Shown one piece after another: positions 23,310 to 33,964 of a stretch of 64,000 nucleotides of DNA; within the stretch, counting starts at the first letter, position 1, and each line of letters starts with the position of its first letter. Under the pieces are notes generated by a model. It saw only the letters and a program-made list of their open reading frames with translations. It did no database searches and was not told the DNA's origin. Source of the DNA: Dipteronia dyeriana. Lineage: Eukaryota > Streptophyta > Magnoliopsida > Sapindales > Sapindaceae. A program made the position numbers and the translations under genes. The stretch is from assembly GCA_032871835.1 (NCBI GenBank), contig CM065298.1, positions 11,165,096-11,229,095 on the forward strand, read 5' to 3'.

Positions 23310-23899
23310 GGTGAATAGCACTAATTCACCCTGTATTTTGGCAATAAAACAAAGAATGTTTGGAATGCTCTTAATTACAGATAAACCTCCTATTAATTGA
23401 CAACGGTTAGACTTAACTATTGACTTCGAAATTCAAAGGTAAAATGATCATTTTACGTATCAAATAAAAATCAGTGTCCTTAACTAATCTCAAAAACTTT
23501 AATATATACAAATCTACCTAAATAAAATTTATAAAAAGAACCCATAAATATATGTAATTATAAAACAATCAAAAAACAAAAATTTCACCAGCTATCACTG
23601 TCGGTGTGATAGTTGGTGGAGGTGGGATCTCTTCCACGACATGAAGGGATCTCCACCCGTCACAAAGGAGATTGATTTCTCTAGAGGAGATCGAACGATT
23701 TCTCATAGAGGAGATCCAATCTCACTGCAAGTGGAGTTTTCCCCATTTTTAAAAATTTTCAAACAAAGGTATTTCAGTTTTTTCACAGAACCTGACAGTT
23801 GACAGCTAACTATAGGGGGGGGGTGTGATTGTAAATAAAGGCATTTCTAGCATATTTTGCCTTATTGCCAAAACACAGGGAAAGTTTGTGCAATTCACC
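23310..23899. mobile_element. Mutator-like non-autonomous element, 590 bp
   Basis: Left end ggtgaatagcactaattcac and right end (complement) ggtgaattgcacaaactttc start ~100-bp inverted repeats that both contain gtattttggcaata or gtgttttggcaata. Flanks read tttcttaca (23299-23307) and tttcttacg (23900-23908), a 9-bp duplication with one mismatch, the Mutator-class length. The interior has purine-rich 'gaggagatc' words and no coding sequence. Confidence 0.6.
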
Positions 23900-24059
23900 T
23901 TTCTTACGATGATGCCCGTACTTACATTATTTTAAAGACAACGATACCCTTCTGACGCTATTGAAAAGAAGGGCATAAACGTCATTTCATCAAAACTCAA
24001 AAATCTCTAAGCGCAACACGAAATTCAAATTTCCTTCGATCTGTGGTTTAGGGTTTCAA

Positions 24060-24140
24060 AAAACACTCTCTATCATCATAGGCTGCATTGTGATCCCAGC
24101 TCAAGAGAGGGAAAATAAAAACGAACACAAAATCGCGAAG
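24060..24140 (+). promoter_or_regulatory. NUP35 5'UTR exon and leader-intron donor
   Basis: A leader such as tcatcataggctgcattgtg runs to aatcgcgaag and then gtactctctc, a good donor at 24141. With the acceptor at 24914 this gives a 774-nt 5'UTR intron carrying (CT)n(TA)n at ~24144-24186. The exon start is only approximate. Confidence 0.5.
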
Positions 24141-24732
24141 GTACTCTCTCTCTCTCTCTTATATATATATATATATATATATATATTCGTTTACTTAATT
24201 TTTTTTTATTTAATTTGCTTGCGCGATTGATTGAAATGAAGTTTTGATGCGAAGCTATAATCGGGGTTTTTTTTTTTTTTTTTTTTTCCTGTTTGGTTGG
24301 TGAGAATACGCAAGAAAATATAGAAGAAGAACTGGGAAAAGAAAACTAGGTTGGAATATTTAAGTTTCGGGTATCTGTATTTAGCTAGTTTGGGTGCTTC
24401 TCGTTTTTTAATTTTTGCGGTGTTGATTTGTTTTCTGATTAATTTAACTTCTTCTCTTGATTGAGCATAATAGAGCTACTATTTGATTTTATTTCAGCTG
24501 AATAATTTCTGTTAAAGTACACTAGATAAGGGTTTGCCTAGATTTGTTTTCCTTTGTCACGTTTGACGTGTAATATTGTTCGTTATTGAGGAATTTTAGC
24601 ATCTTGAGCTGGCTTTACACAAGCAAATCTTGTTTTAACCTTTTTTTATTTGTTATTTTTTGTTTTTGGTTTATTTTGTGCTCTGTTTGTATATAAACGT
24701 GAAAAGAAATTAACGAAATTTATAACTTAGTT

Positions 24733-24914
24733 GAGACTATGTTTTGACCACCCAAGCTTCTCATTCATTTTCCCGTATTCACCAGAAGCAATTAGAATTG
24801 ATGTTTTAGTTTGTGATATGTAGGAGACTATATTTTGACCAACCGAACTTCTCATTCATTTTCCCGTATTCACCAGTAGCAATTAGAGTTGATTATTTAG
24901 TTTGTGTTATGTAG
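24733..24914 (+). repeat. 91-bp tandem duplication carrying the leader-intron 3' splice site
   Basis: Units 24733-24823 and 24824-24914 each run from gagactat to the acceptor atgtag, with a third gagact opening at 24915. Both contain ctcattcattttcccgtatt. Two near-identical acceptors therefore lie 91 nt apart just before the NUP35 coding start. Confidence 0.85.
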
Positions 24915-24927
24915 GAGACTTCTTACA

Positions 24928-27549
24928 ATGAACCCTACAGTGCATAGAACTCCAAAGTCTGGAAGGAATTCGTTGTTTTTCCAAGATTTAGCCTCCCCTA
25001 TTTCTGCAAGTAGAGGGAAGTTCTCAAGTCCTGGCCAGGCAGCAGCTGTGTCCGCGCTATGGCGTGAGAATTTTGGTGGTTCAGATCTTCCACCCCCTCC
25101 CATGTACACTTTAGAGGACCGTTCGGATTATTCTCCGGAGTCAGGAATTCTTGATTACCCAGTATCGCCAGAAATCAAGTCGGGTGTGAGAACTCCTGCC
25201 CAGAGTTCTGGCCGGGACGTCTCGTCAACTCCAGTGAAGGGGAGATCCGAGGCAAGCACTTCTTTTGCTGTCATAGGTGGGCAGCATAATCAACAGGGTT
25301 CGGCGAGTGTGAGTTGGTGGTCACCTGGAAAGGTTGGTAGTAGTGAGCAAGAAGAGAAAGGAAGAGGTTCTCCGGTTGAGGGTGTCATTCAACCTGGTGC
25401 TTTGATCACGCTTCCTCCACCGAGGGAGGTTGCAAGACCAGAGATGCAGAAGACTAGCTTGCCTGCAGGGAACCTCAATGAGGAAGAATGGGTTACTGTA
25501 TATGGGTATTGTTTTGATTAATCTCTTCAATTACATATTTGTTCATGAGTTCATCGATATATCACCATTTTTTCTTTAATAGTTTGTCATCTTATCTGTG
25601 GTCCATTGATTGTTGCCTACCATATAAAATTCATTTGGATATTTAACTTAGCTGGGCAAGTGGAAACTGACTTCAATAAGTTGCCATATGAACAGGATTG
25701 TTGGATGTCATACCATTGAAATCAGTCCATTACGTTTTACTGGACACATTGAATGAGTTCACCTTCATGGCTTTATGTATGTGAAGTTTGATGAATCACA
25801 GTGTCACAAGTAATGAATTCATGTAAAATTTCCACGTTAAGATATGGTGTCCATGATATGTTGTAGTTGCAAGGGTCTTGAGATCACACACACACTCACA
25901 CACACACACACACACACACATTTTTGTGAAGCTGATTCAATGTTCCCATGCATGCTATTGATAACAAAGTGGAGGATACGCATACATACAAACACACATT
26001 TGTGATTTCTCCAACAACAATTATCAGCATTGAAATCATTTTTTGATAACATTTTCATGAAGCACACACACTTTCATGAGGCTGATTCAATGTTCCCATG
26101 CATGCTATTGATAACAAAATGGAGGATACACATACATACACACAGTTGTGATTTCTCCAACAACAATTATCAGCATTGAAATCGTTTTTTGATAACATTT
26201 TCATGAATCTGATTCAATGTTCCAATGCATGCTATTGATAACAAAATGGAGGGATTTCATTCTAGGCATCCAAAAAGACCAAAACCCCCAGTAGCCTTTT
26301 AATAACATACTATGATTACTTTAACACATAAGTTTTCTCTTTAACACTAATCTTGAATCTTCCAGATTTCCCCCGGCTGATACCAATTTAGTTCTGCGGG
26401 AGTTTGAAAAATGTGGTGTGATCTTGAAACATATTCCAGGCCCAAGGGAAGCCAACTGGATGCACATTCTGTATCAGGTTCTTCTCATCAATGAACTGCA
26501 GTTGTTTTGATAATACTTGCTTTTGTGTTTTGTTCAAGCAATCATACTTTATCATTTCAAGATTCAATGTGGATTAATGGCTTTATCATTTGGTCCGTAT
26601 AATGGCTAAGTCTTGCTTAGGGTTTGAAACACACATGAAAAACAGGGTGGCTGAAAGTTACAGCATGATGATATAACTGTTGTGCTGATTTTAGGAATGT
26701 GCTCATTTGTAGTTTATCAATGAAATTTTGATTAGATCTGCTTTCATGCCCTGTTTTCCAAATTGATTTAGTCGAGGCTTTAGAGTCCAAATAATTAGAG
26801 TTTGGTTGTCATTTCTTAACTCAATTAAGAGTGACTTGGCGTTGCAGTAGGCTTTTTGGGATATGGTGTTATTCTGTTTGTTGTTTCAATAACTTTCAAT
26901 TTCAGTAAGTATATTTAACAGAATTGTCTCTATCATAAGAACTGGACTCAACTTGAATCAAAGGAATAGCTTTGTTTTCCCTCTTCCTTTTTCTCTGAGT
27001 TTTAATATAAGAAAAGTTAAGGAGGAACTTTAAAACTTATTCTAGCATATCTTTACTCTTATATATATGGGATACCATAGGTTGTCAAGCTGTGGCAGTT
27101 TTTTTGCTCACTCTCTTCACTCAATATCATTTTGAATTTGCATTTGCTATTTTGCTGTAATGACGTGATTTTTGCCTGTATTTCGGTATTTCCAGCCATG
27201 AGTATTTGGTTTTAAAACTTATAGTTAACTTTTTGGTGAGCAGAATCGCACTGATGCTCAGAAGGCTCTCAGCAAGAATGGAACGCAAATAAATGGAGTA
27301 CTAATTGTAGGAGTGAAACCAGTGGATCCAATGCAACGCCAGGCTTTAAATGAAAGGCTTAACAATCAAGGATTTATGACTTTTCCCCCTCCGTCAAGCA
27401 GAAACTCAGAGCTGAACTCATTGAGATCCTCTTCTCGTCCCTATTATCTTCAAAATGGAAGTACAAATGCACGACATTCAGGAGGTTCCATTGCTTCCCC
27501 AACAAAGTCATTGGTATCGAAAGTCATGGATTTGATGTTTGGCATATAG
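24928..27549 (+). CDS. NUP35: Nuclear pore protein NUP35 (Nup53/MPPN family), 331 aa
   Basis: Coding exons 24928-25505, 26366-26477 and 27244-27549 join cleanly: TATGG|gtattg to ttccag|ATTT, and CAG|gttctt to gagcag|AAT. The start is the ATG at 24928 (MNPTVHRTPKSGRNSLFFQD), which fits my memory of the plant N-terminus. Residues ~1-185 are an unstructured, Ser/Pro-rich region with the plant-conserved KFSSPGQAAAVSALWRENFG. Residues ~187-270 form the MPPN-type RRM fold (EEEWVTVYG or similar, FPPADTNLVLREFEKCGVIL, NWMHILYQNRTDAQKALSKN, GVLIVGVKPVD). The C-terminus SLVSKVMDLMFGI matches the membrane-associating amphipathic helix typical of Nup53/Nup35. The family bridges Nup93, Nup155 and the pore membrane. 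Plant Nup35 is close to this length, so the gene looks intact. Confidence 0.93.
25884..25920. repeat. (CA)n microsatellite in NUP35 coding intron 1
   Basis: cacacacactcacac continuing as an uninterrupted CA run to 25920. It produces a spurious antisense frame. Confidence 0.9.
25921..26258 (+). repeat. Tandem repeat in NUP35 intron 1, about 140-bp unit, 2.4 copies
   Basis: The units begin gctgattcaatgttcccatg or tctgattcaatgttccaatg at about 25929, 26081 and 26209. They carry tgctattgataacaaa and ctccaacaacaattatcagc. The third is truncated after the 'tggaggg' portion. Confidence 0.85.
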
Positions 27550-28250
27550 GTTTGTTGTTATAGTAACCCGCTAGATTTATGTTAGTCATCATAAGCAAAT
27601 GTATAACAGTTCTTTCGGCAGTTTCAAATATATAATTGAGAGTTTGTGCTTATCTTCGCTTTGGCTTTGATCAGTATTTTTCCCTAGTATGGGAAATGTT
27701 ACATCTTCTTGTCACTGAAATTATACAAGACTACAGATTACAGTGTAATAACATTCCCTCAAAGTTGAGAAATGATAGAATGTGGTTGTTGATGGTTGCA
27801 GAAGAAAGATATGATCTCTTGACTATTTGACAGAATATGTCCCTTTCCCTGTTTTCAGGATTCTTATCCAACAACAACAAGAATTCAGATTGAAATTTAA
27901 TGTTGTCAGTTCTTCAATGTGAAGCTTGCACCTGGATTTTTTGACTTATAACAGCTATTAATGACTGCAGTGAATCAGTGGCCGGTATGCTTTCCCAGTT
28001 TTTTGGGCTAAGCAAGAGTAGCTGACAGGCTTTGCAGTGGAGGTAATTTGCCTTACTGGCCATTTGACTTGTTATTATTGTACGGATTGAGTCTTGTATT
28101 GTTCCAGGCTCTCTGCACTGTTATGTATTAATCATCATTCATCGGTTCACCAACCACTGTCTTGATTTTTTATTAAAATTTATTACAAAACGATGAATGT
28201 TTGTTAGTTTTCTGATGAAGTTAATAATTCTCGGGGTTTGTATCTTCTTT
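27550..28250 (+). other. Probable NUP35 3'UTR and downstream flank
   Basis: No coding resemblance follows the stop at 27549. The stretch has mixed composition unlike the AT-rich intergenic DNA beyond 28200, as expected for a transcribed 3' region. The polyadenylation site cannot be fixed. Confidence 0.4.
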
Positions 28251-30790
28251 ATTATTATTATTATATCTTAATTTTGATACGTGTTTGGATTAGGAGATGA
28301 TTTATGTCCTCATATTAGAATTGCTTTTTTCTTTTTTCTTTTTTGAAAAAAAAAATGTAGATAAACAGCTTCAAATGGGATATAAGACAAAAGACAGAGT
28401 ATTAAAAATATATAGTCTACATCACTGAGTATGAGAGATTTAGATGGGATTGTAACCTATGTAATAGGCAATCTTGCATACGAAACATGGCATTAGGCTG
28501 TATTATCTCGATCATTGTGTTTGTGGCTTTAACATCTAACCATCTGTTTATTCGTAATTTGAAGGTAGAGATAATTCCTGAGTTTGGCTCCGGTTAATCT
28601 TTTTAGTCTTCGATTTGATTTAAGAGTAAATAAATGATAAGATAGCACTTCCTACTACAATACATCATCAATTGAATTTGGTGATTTTCAAGCTGAATGA
28701 ACGACCTCACCAATCGGAGGAATTCCACCTTGAAATTCAAGACTCGAGAGTTTCAGCTTCAATGATCTCCAAAAAAAGAAAAAGAAAAAAGAATAATAAT
28801 AATAATTTGTCTTCTTGAAATAGACTTAAATGCTGCAGGTGATGCTTGCATTTAAGTTTTTAATGCTCACACATATACATATGTTTTGGTCATACTCCTA
28901 TTTTATGACTTATCAATTGTCTTCACTTAGAATTTGGACTGATGTGGGCGTTTTGTTTTTTCAATGAAATTGGACCGATCTAAAGAAGAAAAGCATCACA
29001 AACGATCATATATTAAAAAACCCTATGATAGTATCTAGAAATATATTAATAGAGAAAAAGAGTAACAAAAGAAATAGAAATACATCACGGCTCGAAAATG
29101 AGTAACAAAAGTAATAGCAATACATCACATCTCTTGTGGCGTAAATATGTAATGGATTTTTGTTTAGTGATCCAAATACAATTCATTTAGTTTTAGAATA
29201 ACAGTTTCAAACGAAAGCGAAAAATACGGATGTTTTCCAAAATGAATTTTCGGTAATGGGCGGCCATGGTAGCAAGTTCTGCTCCATGAAGCACTGATTA
29301 AGAAGTTTCGTCGAAGAGAAAGAGAAAACAAAACATGAAATTTTGATGTGCATAGGGACTTTCCATATGCATAAACAACTATAACCTTGGCAGCTAATTT
29401 GTTCAAAAATTTAAATTAAAGAAAGAATATATCAGTATTTTTTATTATTAAATATATATTTATTTGAAAGTTATATATATATAGGGAGATACTTTGCTAT
29501 TTTTTTAAAAGTATTACAGGAATATTATAATAGGATTGGCGATACCAAGATTAAATAATACATTTACGGTTTGTATATATATTTTCGTAACGAAAGATAA
29601 TTACTCCCCTGCAGGGATGACCCTAAGATAGGGGATCAGAGTGCCTACCTAGGGCTCAAACAGGTTTTTTTTTTTTAAACGCTCACATATTTGTATTTTG
29701 ATAAATAAGAGGTCCAGAAAATGATGGTGCTGCTCACACTTGATACACAAAATATGGGCTATATAATCGTATCAAATTTGAACCCCCAAATAAGAAAAAA
29801 AAGAAGAAGGTAGAAATCAACTTTTTATATAAAGATTATATTCAATATAGAGTTTCATTGAAATAATTAAAAATAAATGAGTAACTATTTATATCCCCGA
29901 AAATTTATATATGCATCTTTCTGTGTATGTATACCTCATTCAGAGTGTTTTTTTTTCTTAAAAAAATTATATTCTGTAAGTACATCCCAAATATTATCTA
30001 ATATACCCTTTCTTTTATTTTATTTTTAATTCTAAAAAATTTAAATAAAATTAAAGAAAAGAAAAACTACCTCTTTGACATTTTTATTTTAAAAAAAATA
30101 GTGCGAAAAACTACCTGTAGGTTGGGCTTTACTCCATGGTACGAGAGGTCTTGTACCTGCTCAAAGATAGACACATCAGAAATGGAGACATGGAGCCTAC
30201 CTCTTTGGGCCCCTCAGATTTGGCCACGTCATAAGTGGGTAGTTAATGTTGATTGATAGATCGAATCTCAAGAACATATATTCAAATGGAATGGAGGATA
30301 TGAAAATGACAGAAATAAAAAAAATTATTATGTATCTCATCTGTCCCTCGTTTTATAGAAATATATATATTCAAATTCAAGTGACTGATACACGATAAAT
30401 GCACGCACATATATATATATATATATAAAATTAAAATTAAAATTGTATACTCACATTTGGTTTTATTTTATATACATTCTCTTCCACTTTTACATTTTTA
30501 CGAATGTTTACGTGTTTTTAAAAAGTTGTTTGTTTAAGTATTTTTAAATAGTTGTTTTCAAAGATTAAAAAACAATATTTTTGAAATTATAACGAAAATT
30601 GTTTTTCATTGATTTCTAAACAATCATAATTTTTATTTCTAAGTAACTATTTTATATTTTTTTTAAAAAATCGAACATATTTACTCCGTTTTCAGTTTGA
30701 AAAAAATATTTTTAATATAGGCAATTCAATTTTATTTTTTTAAAAAAATCAAAAACATTATTTCAAAAATAATACCTTACCATATTTAAA
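28251..30790. other. AT-rich intergenic DNA, no gene recognised
   Basis: Short frames on both strands lack domain resemblance. Two near-repeated phrases (gagtaacaaaagaaatagaa / gagtaacaaaagtaatagca) lie at ~29060-29120. Confidence 0.4.
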
Positions 30791-30794
30791 TATT

Positions 30795-32425
30795 AAAGGG
30801 TAAATTGCATAAAAATTCCCTGAGTTTAGGTGTTATTGTATTAATATGGAACCTTTGTCTATAATTGCTCAAACAACCCTAGCTATAGTTGACGTCCATT
30901 AATTATATCCGCCGACGACCTTTTTCGTTTGAATTGACTAAAATACCCTTATCTTATTATTTTATCCTTTTTAGTTGAATTTTTGATTTTTTTGAATATC
31001 TTAAAATTAGTAATTTATTATTAAAAAATAAAAATGGAGATCAGATTATCAGATTTTCACCTTGTGATCGGATCAATGTAAATTTAAAATAAATAAATAA
31101 TTTGATAAGAAAATAAAGCTCAGATCAACCTAAAAAATGTGATAATAAAATAAAGCAAGCAGTGAAGAACCATCAAGAGTCTTGGAATCAGATCTAATTA
31201 TATTATATATGATCTGATATTCAAATCAACTCAGATTTATTTAAAATAAAAGGATTATTTTTTTAACTGAAAAAAAAAACCCAAAAGATTTTTCAAAACC
31301 TATCTTCATTTGGAAGGTCACGACTAATGGTGTCCACGGTTCGGTTTCGGTTCGGTTTCGGTTTCGGTTTCGGTTCCGTGGAAAGGCCGAACCGTAACCG
31401 TAACCGTAACCAGAATAGGACGGTTTTGGGCGGTTTCGGAACCGGCGGTTTTCGGTTCGGTTCGGTTCGGTTTCGGTTTCGGTTCGTTCGTTTTTTTCCT
31501 TTCTGAAATGCTGCCACGTGTCAACATTTCATTGGGTTTTTTTTAAAATTTTGAAACCGCCGGTTTTTGGTCGGTTTTTAAGATCCCATAACCGTAACCG
31601 AACCGTCGGGATCCGGTTTCCAACCGGTTTTGTAACCGACGGTTTCGGTTCCGGTTTCGATTTCCAGAGGCCGGTTCCGGTTTCGGTTCGGTTTCGAACT
31701 GTTTAACCGAACCGTGGACACCTCTAGTCACGACTGACAATGCCTTACTGCTTCTTCCCCCCTTCACCATACACAACCTCTTCCATTTCACCACCATTTT
31801 TAAAATCAATCACACAAGTAAGTACAACGCTCTGATGAAGTCAACCAACACCACCCAAAACCATGCTCAAACCTAAATCAGTCGACTAAAAAACAGTCAC
31901 CACTCCACAAATCAAATAAATATATACCAACAACAAACAATAAGCCATATCATAAAAACACCAACACCAGGGCATTGGACTTGAACCATAAAACAAATAA
32001 AGAAGAGAGAAAACAGAAGGTGGAAGGTGGAAGGTGAAGCTTAGGCGAGGCTCCTACATTGCGACGGTCGATGCTTGCACCGACCTCCATCCCGGGGAGG
32101 CGGGTTCTTCCCCGCCGAATCTATGGAGGCCAAATATATGGCCTTCTGGCTCCGACTTTTCTATTTCTATATTCTTTTTCTTCATTTATGATTTTTTTTA
32201 TAATTAATTATTCATTTTATCAATTTTTTGTATACATTATTAATCGAGGATAAGTTTCCATCACGTGACAACATCTCATAAGTTAAACTTCCTTTAATAA
32301 TGATTTTGTCATATCTAATGGGTCAAAAGACCTTTATGTCCTTCTGCTTTAACTTCTAACAGATGAACAGTAATAACAGGGGAAGTTTGTGTTAGTTTGA
32401 GTAAAAGTTACCGATAGGTAAAAAC
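30795..32425. mobile_element. Possible degraded Mutator-like element
   Basis: The left side has the 'gggtaaattgcataaaaatt' wording of MULE-like ends seen elsewhere in this window, with a gttgacgtcc segment and an 'actaaaatacccttatc' segment. The right side (cagtaataacaggggaagtt, aaaagacctttatgtccttc) looks like a diverged complement. The match is weak and no target duplication was found. Confidence 0.3.
31325..31726. mobile_element. Non-autonomous hAT MITE, 402 bp, perfect 8-bp TSD
   Basis: Left end taatggtgtccacggttcgg and right end (complement) tagaggtgtccacggttcgg. Identical 8-mers gtcacgac flank it at 31317-31324 and 31727-31734. The interior is almost wholly made of ggttcggtttcgg and aaccgtaaccg words on both strands. 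No coding capacity; several spurious frames arise from the repeats. Confidence 0.9.
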
Positions 32426-32794
32426 TCTCTAATTTTTTACTATTTTTTTATTGTTTTGTATTACGTGTCAGATTAGTATAGTTGGATATCGACAAACAAG
32501 GTTTTAAGTGAAAACAGTCGTATGTTTTTTAAAAAAGAAAAAAAAATCAAAAATATATTATTTCCATAAATTGACCATTGACGCACTACACATAAAACAA
32601 TAAATAATTTTAAAAACACTTAAAAACAAAACAAGGGTAAAAACAAATGGAACACCATTCAAACGAAGGCCTAAACATGGGGTCGGTCAGTTTACTCAGT
32701 CACTCACGGGATCTATCATCTTCAGCGGCCCTCTCAATTATTGCCATGTGTTGACTCATGATACGCTGCAGTCGTCTACACTATTTGATTTTTC

Positions 32795-33095
32795 TTCACA
32801 TTAGTCATTGGTCAAAAATTTTTAATTCTGTTACGTAAGTCGTGACTTGTCACTTTGACTCATATATATATAAATTCTTTTATGTCACTTTGACTCATAT
32901 GGGTAAATAGGTAAATATGTCATAAATATATATATTTTAATTCTTTCTATTACATAAGTCGTGACTTGTCACTTTGACTCATATGAGTAAACAGGTAAAT
33001 ATGTCATATATATTAATTCTTTTACGTAAGTCGTGACTTGTCACTTTGACTCATATGAGTAAGTAGGTAAACATGTCATATATATTAAAAATTTC
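32795..33095 (+). repeat. Tandem repeat, about 100-bp unit, about 3 copies
   Basis: Units share gtcgtgacttgtcactttga + ctcatat, then 'gtaaataggtaaatatgtca' or close variants, at about 32838, 32949 and 33030. A partial unit without the gtcgtgac part lies between the first two. Confidence 0.75.
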
Positions 33096-33960
33096 ATATA
33101 AGTGCATACCGATCAGATTATATAAGAACACCGGATGTGAACCACTCATTTTACATACTCTAACCTGCTATGTATCTTTTTTATAAATTAGTGGCTCACA
33201 TTCAATATCCTTATATGATTTCATCACTGCACACTGATAGGAAAAAGATTATATATATATATATATAAAAAAATTGTCAATTCGAACTAATATACCACTA
33301 TAAGATATATCAGTTTCTTGCATGTATGTCATTTGATTTAAATGCTTTGACTTTGTTGTATTCACTTGTCCAAGTATCTTTGAAATTCAATGGTCCGCAT
33401 GTAAGGAACTCATATATTTTAAATCAGTTCGTACTGACAATAGAAATATTGTATATATATATATATATATAAATTCAAGTTAGTGTGCACTGATATAAAT
33501 TCATCAATGCATTAGATGTGTACTATTAGATTTACATACTTTGACTCAAAATGTATGCACTCTCCAAAACATCTCCATAATCAGCAACACACTGATTTAA
33601 GTTATATTAGTACGCACCGAAGAGAAAATTACTATATATTTATATATTCATAAAGAGCCAAATAATTCATTGGTTTATAGGTTTTAGCCACTGATTTATA
33701 TTTTATTGTTTTTGTCATTTTTACGACTTTTAGATAAAGTTACCCCTAATTTTTACTTCGTCTGACTTGTAACTTGGTTACATACCATTTGATTCCAAGT
33801 TACATGCAAGTTAATTTTTTAAGTTACATTTCAGTTAGGTTTTAAATTACATACCAATTGATTTTCAACTTACATGTCAATGGTTTTCAAGTAAAGACAA
33901 AATGAATGGTAATCTTGTTTGTTCAATACTAAAAGCGATAAATATAATAAAATATAAATT
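33096..33960. other. AT-rich DNA, no gene recognised
   Basis: Contains short TA microsatellites near 33255 and 33455. Nothing coding was seen. Confidence 0.35.
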
Positions 33961-33964
33961 TATA

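Noticed and set aside
24904..24927. Upstream extension of the NUP35 reading frame beyond ATG 24928
   Set aside because: It needs a non-ATG start and crosses the splice acceptor at 24914; the ATG at 24928 fits the family N-terminus.
25837..26067. Minus-strand 76-codon frame with a Cys-Val run
   Set aside because: Translation of the CA microsatellite in NUP35 intron 1.
31293..31809. Multiple overlapping frames on both strands
   Set aside because: All fall in or across the 402-bp MITE and its ggttcgg words.
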